A stretch of 7,837 bases of DNA from contig CAMLKR010000106.1 in NCBI GenBank assembly GCA_946480565.1, positions 1 through 7,837 on the forward strand, in the 5' to 3' direction. The notes beneath the pieces were generated by a model that saw nothing but the letters and a program-made list of their open reading frames with translations, had not been told where the DNA came from and made no database searches. The position numbers were made by a program, and so were the translations under genes. Every line of letters starts with the position of its first letter. Positions within the stretch are counted from its first letter, which is position 1. Positions 5,469-7,837 of this stretch are shown piece by piece. The stretch is from an uncultured Arenimonas sp. GTDB taxonomy: Bacteria > Pseudomonadota > Gammaproteobacteria > Xanthomonadales > Xanthomonadaceae.

Positions 5469-7837
5469 ATGCGCCATCGCCCGACCGCCCTCGCCCGGCT
5501 GACCGCCGTCGCCTTCGCCGCTGCCGCCACCCTGGCCCACGCGCAGACCCCGGCATCGCCGCCGGCCTTGACGCTGGACCAGGCCATGGCCCATCCCGAC
5601 TGGATCGGCCCCCCGGTGGAGAGCGCGTGGTGGGCGCTGGATGGGCAACAGGCCTACTTCACGCTCAAGCGCGCCGGCTCGCCGGTGCGCGACACCTGGC
5701 GCCAACCGATCGCCGGCGGCGCCGCGGTGAAGGTCGAAGGCGCCGAGCTTTCCACGCTCGACGGCGCCCAGGTCGAATACGACGCCAGCCGGCGCCGCGC
5801 GGTGTTCGTGCGCAACGGGGATGTCTTCCTGCGCGAACTGGGCGGCGGGCTGCAGCAGCTCACCCGCAGCGCCGAAGCCGAGGCCGAGGCGCGTTTCGCC
5901 GCCGACGGCCGCGGCGTGATCTGGCGCGTCGGCAACGACTGGTTCCGCTGGTCGCCCGACACCCGCCTGGTGCAGCCGGTGGCGCTTCCGCGCGCCGAGA
6001 AGGATCCCGCGGCCGCTCCGGATGCCGACGCCCTGCGCGACCACCAGCTGCGCCTGAGCGCCGCGCTGGCGCGCGAAAAACAGTACCGTGAGGAGCTGCG
6101 CGACCAGGCCGAGGCCAACCGCCGCGCCGACCCCACCCGCGCCGCCGCACCTGTCTACCTGGGCGACAAGGTCGAGATCAGCAACACCGCGCTGTCGCCG
6201 GACGGCCGCTGGCTGCTGGTGGTGACCCAGGCCAAGGGCGCCGAACGCGGCCGGATCGGCAAGATGCCCAAGTACGTCACCGAGTCGGGGTACGAGGAGG
6301 CCGAGGACGTGCGCGTGCGCGTCGGCCGCAACCCGCCGCAGGGCCAGCAGCTCAAGCTGGTGGACCTGGTCGACGGCAGCGTGCGCGACCTCGCGCTGTC
6401 GGCGCTGCCCGGCATCGACAGCGACCCGCTGGCGGACCTTCGCAAGGCCGCCAAGCTCGAGCCGCTCAAAGGCGAGCGCACCGTGCGCATCGACGGCATC
6501 GCATGGAGCGACGACGGCGCCAACGTCGCGCTGATGGCGCGCGCGGTCGACAACAAGGACCGCTGGCTCGCCACCGTGGACCTGGCGGCCGGCAAGCTGG
6601 CCCCGGCGCACCGCCTCACCGACCCGGCCTGGATCAACTGGAACTTCAACGATTTCGGCTGGCTGCCGGGCGGCCGCACGCTGTGGTTCCTGTCCGAACA
6701 GACCGGCTATTCGCATCTGTACACCGTGGTGCCGGGCCAGCGCGCCAAGGCGCTGACGCGCGGCGGCTGGGAAGCGTCCTCTCCGGTGTGGTCGCCGGAC
6801 GGCAGCACCGCGTATTTCGTCTGCAACCGCGAATGGCCGGGCGACTACGAGGTCTGCGCGGTGCCCAGCACGGGCGGCGAAGTGCGCGAGCTGACGGCGC
6901 TGGACGGCGTCGAATCGTTCTCGCTCTCCCCCGACGGTTCGCGCCTGCTGCTGCGCTGGTCGGCGCACCACACGCCGGCGCAGCTGGCGGTGCAGCCGGT
7001 GGCCGGCGGCGAGGCGCTCAAGCTCACCGACACCCGCAGCGAAGACTACCGGTCGCGCCAGTGGCTGGCGCCGAAGATCGTCAAGGTGCCGTCGACGCAC
7101 GGCGCCGGCACCATCTGGGGCAAGCTCTACCGCCCGGAAACGCTGGAGGCCGGCCGCAAGTACCCGGTGGTGATGTTCGTGCACGGCGCCGGCTACCTGC
7201 AGAACGTGCACGCGCGTTTCCCGGTGTACTTCCGCGAGCAGATGTTCCACCAGCTGCTGGTCGAACGCGGCTACATCGTGCTCGACCTCGACTACCGCGC
7301 CTCCGAGGGCTACGGCCGCGACTGGCGTACGGCGATCTACCGGCAGATGGGCCATCCGGAGCTCGAGGACTACCTGGACGGCGTGAAGTACCTGGTCGCC
7401 GAACACCAGGGCGATGCCGCCAACGTCGGCATCTACGGCGGCAGCTACGGCGGCTTCATGAGCTTCATGGCCCTGTTCCGCGCCCCGGATGAGTTCAAGG
7501 CCGGCGCCGCGCTGCGCCCGGTCACCGACTGGACCAGCTACAACCACGAGTACACCTCGAACATCCTCAACACGCCCGAGCTCGACCCCGAGGCCTTCCG
7601 CAAGTCCTCGCCGATCGAATACGCGCAGAACCTGCGCGGCCACCTGCTGATCAGCCACGGCATGATCGACGACAACGTGTTCTACCAGGACTCGGTGCGG
7701 CTGGCGCAGCGCCTGATCGAGCTGAAGAAGGACAAGTGGGAGATGGCCAGCTATCCGCTGGAGCGCCACGCCTACCAGCATCCGGAAAGCTGGTACGACC
7801 AGTACCGGCGCATCCTGGAGTTGTTCGAGCGCAGCCT
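5469..7837 (+). CDS. Secreted S9-family serine peptidase (DPP IV/prolyl oligopeptidase type), 3'-partial
   Basis: An exported peptidase expected to cleave short peptides, often next to proline, in the periplasm or outside the cell. The frame from ATG 5469 stays open for 789 codons to the right edge; the catalytic domain is essentially complete, so only a few codons are probably missing. Residues 1-25 form a Sec-type signal peptide (MRHRPTALAR, a hydrophobic stretch, then cleavage after AHA, before Gln26). Beta-propeller blades follow to about 530, marked by SPDGRW (243), WSDDG (346), LPGGRTLWF (399), SPDGSTAYF (442) and SPDGSR (487). A charged helical insert lies at about 187-225. The alpha/beta-hydrolase domain (about 540 onward) has VMFVHGAGY (568-576), the nucleophile motif GGSYGG with Ser659, HGMIDDNV with Asp734, and ERHAYQHP with His767, giving a full triad. 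A Tyr-Glu-Glu at 275-277 recalls the DPP IV amino-terminus-binding pair but sits in a different context. Exact specificity (dipeptidyl, acyl-aminoacyl or oligopeptidase) is not determinable here. It is divergent from ycgL. Confidence 0.93.
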   Translation, partial: MRHRPTALARLTAVAFAAAATLAHAQTPASPPALTLDQAMAHPDWIGPPVESAWWALDGQQAYFTLKRAGSPVRDTWRQPIAGGAAVKVEGAELSTLDGAQVEYDASRRRAVFVRNGDVFLRELGGGLQQLTRSAEAEAEARFAADGRGVIWRVGNDWFRWSPDTRLVQPVALPRAEKDPAAAPDADALRDHQLRLSAALAREKQYREELRDQAEANRRADPTRAAAPVYLGDKVEISNTALSPDGRWLLVVTQAKGAERGRIGKMPKYVTESGYEEAEDVRVRVGRNPPQGQQLKLVDLVDGSVRDLALSALPGIDSDPLADLRKAAKLEPLKGERTVRIDGIAWSDDGANVALMARAVDNKDRWLATVDLAAGKLAPAHRLTDPAWINWNFNDFGWLPGGRTLWFLSEQTGYSHLYTVVPGQRAKALTRGGWEASSPVWSPDGSTAYFVCNREWPGDYEVCAVPSTGGEVRELTALDGVESFSLSPDGSRLLLRWSAHHTPAQLAVQPVAGGEALKLTDTRSEDYRSRQWLAPKIVKVPSTHGAGTIWGKLYRPETLEAGRKYPVVMFVHGAGYLQNVHARFPVYFREQMFHQLLVERGYIVLDLDYRASEGYGRDWRTAIYRQMGHPELEDYLDGVKYLVAEHQGDAANVGIYGGSYGGFMSFMALFRAPDEFKAGAALRPVTDWTSYNHEYTSNILNTPELDPEAFRKSSPIEYAQNLRGHLLISHGMIDDNVFYQDSVRLAQRLIELKKDKWEMASYPLERHAYQHPESWYDQYRRILELFERS

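Noticed and set aside
5211..7781. An 856-codon minus-strand open frame opposite the S9 peptidase gene
   Set aside because: The plus strand in this stretch encodes a peptidase with signal peptide, propeller and full catalytic triad. The minus frame is repetitive Val/Ala/Arg/His/Gln text with no recognisable family and overlaps ycgL.

Overview
The window carries four protein genes on high-GC DNA (by eye around 70% G+C, with strong G/C preference at third codon positions). Codon use, protein families and the alanine/arginine-rich style all suggest a gammaproteobacterium of the Xanthomonadaceae (Xanthomonas/Stenotrophomonas/Lysobacter/Luteimonas type). That placement is an inference from style, not from a marker gene.

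Layout, left to right. (1) Bases 2-1795, plus strand: a KefB-type potassium/proton antiporter lacking only its first few codons, with its RCK NAD-binding domain intact. (2) Bases 1800-5087, minus strand: a 1095-residue protein with about six N-terminal membrane segments, an acidic linker and a nearly continuous solenoid of about 24 ankyrin-like repeats. It converges on the antiporter gene with only 4 bases between the two stop codons. (3) Bases 5080-5334, minus strand: a small YcgL-family protein whose stop codon overlaps the start of the ankyrin gene by 8 bases, so the two form a translationally coupled operon. (4) A 134-base divergent intergenic region, 5335-5468. (5) Bases 5469-7837, plus strand: a secreted S9-family serine peptidase (DPP IV/prolyl oligopeptidase type) with signal peptide, beta-propeller and complete Ser-Asp-His triad, running off the right edge probably close to its natural end.

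The genes do not form one obvious pathway. The antiporter is a stress or K+ homeostasis protein, the peptidase is an exported peptide-degrading enzyme, and the ycgL-ankyrin pair has no established joint function. I see no mobile element, CRISPR array, RNA gene or phage signature. The part most worth a second look is the coupled ycgL-ankyrin operon: a conserved small protein of unclear function tied by overlapping codons to a very large membrane-anchored ankyrin scaffold. Several very long open frames on opposite strands or in other frames are GC-driven shadows and are not annotated.
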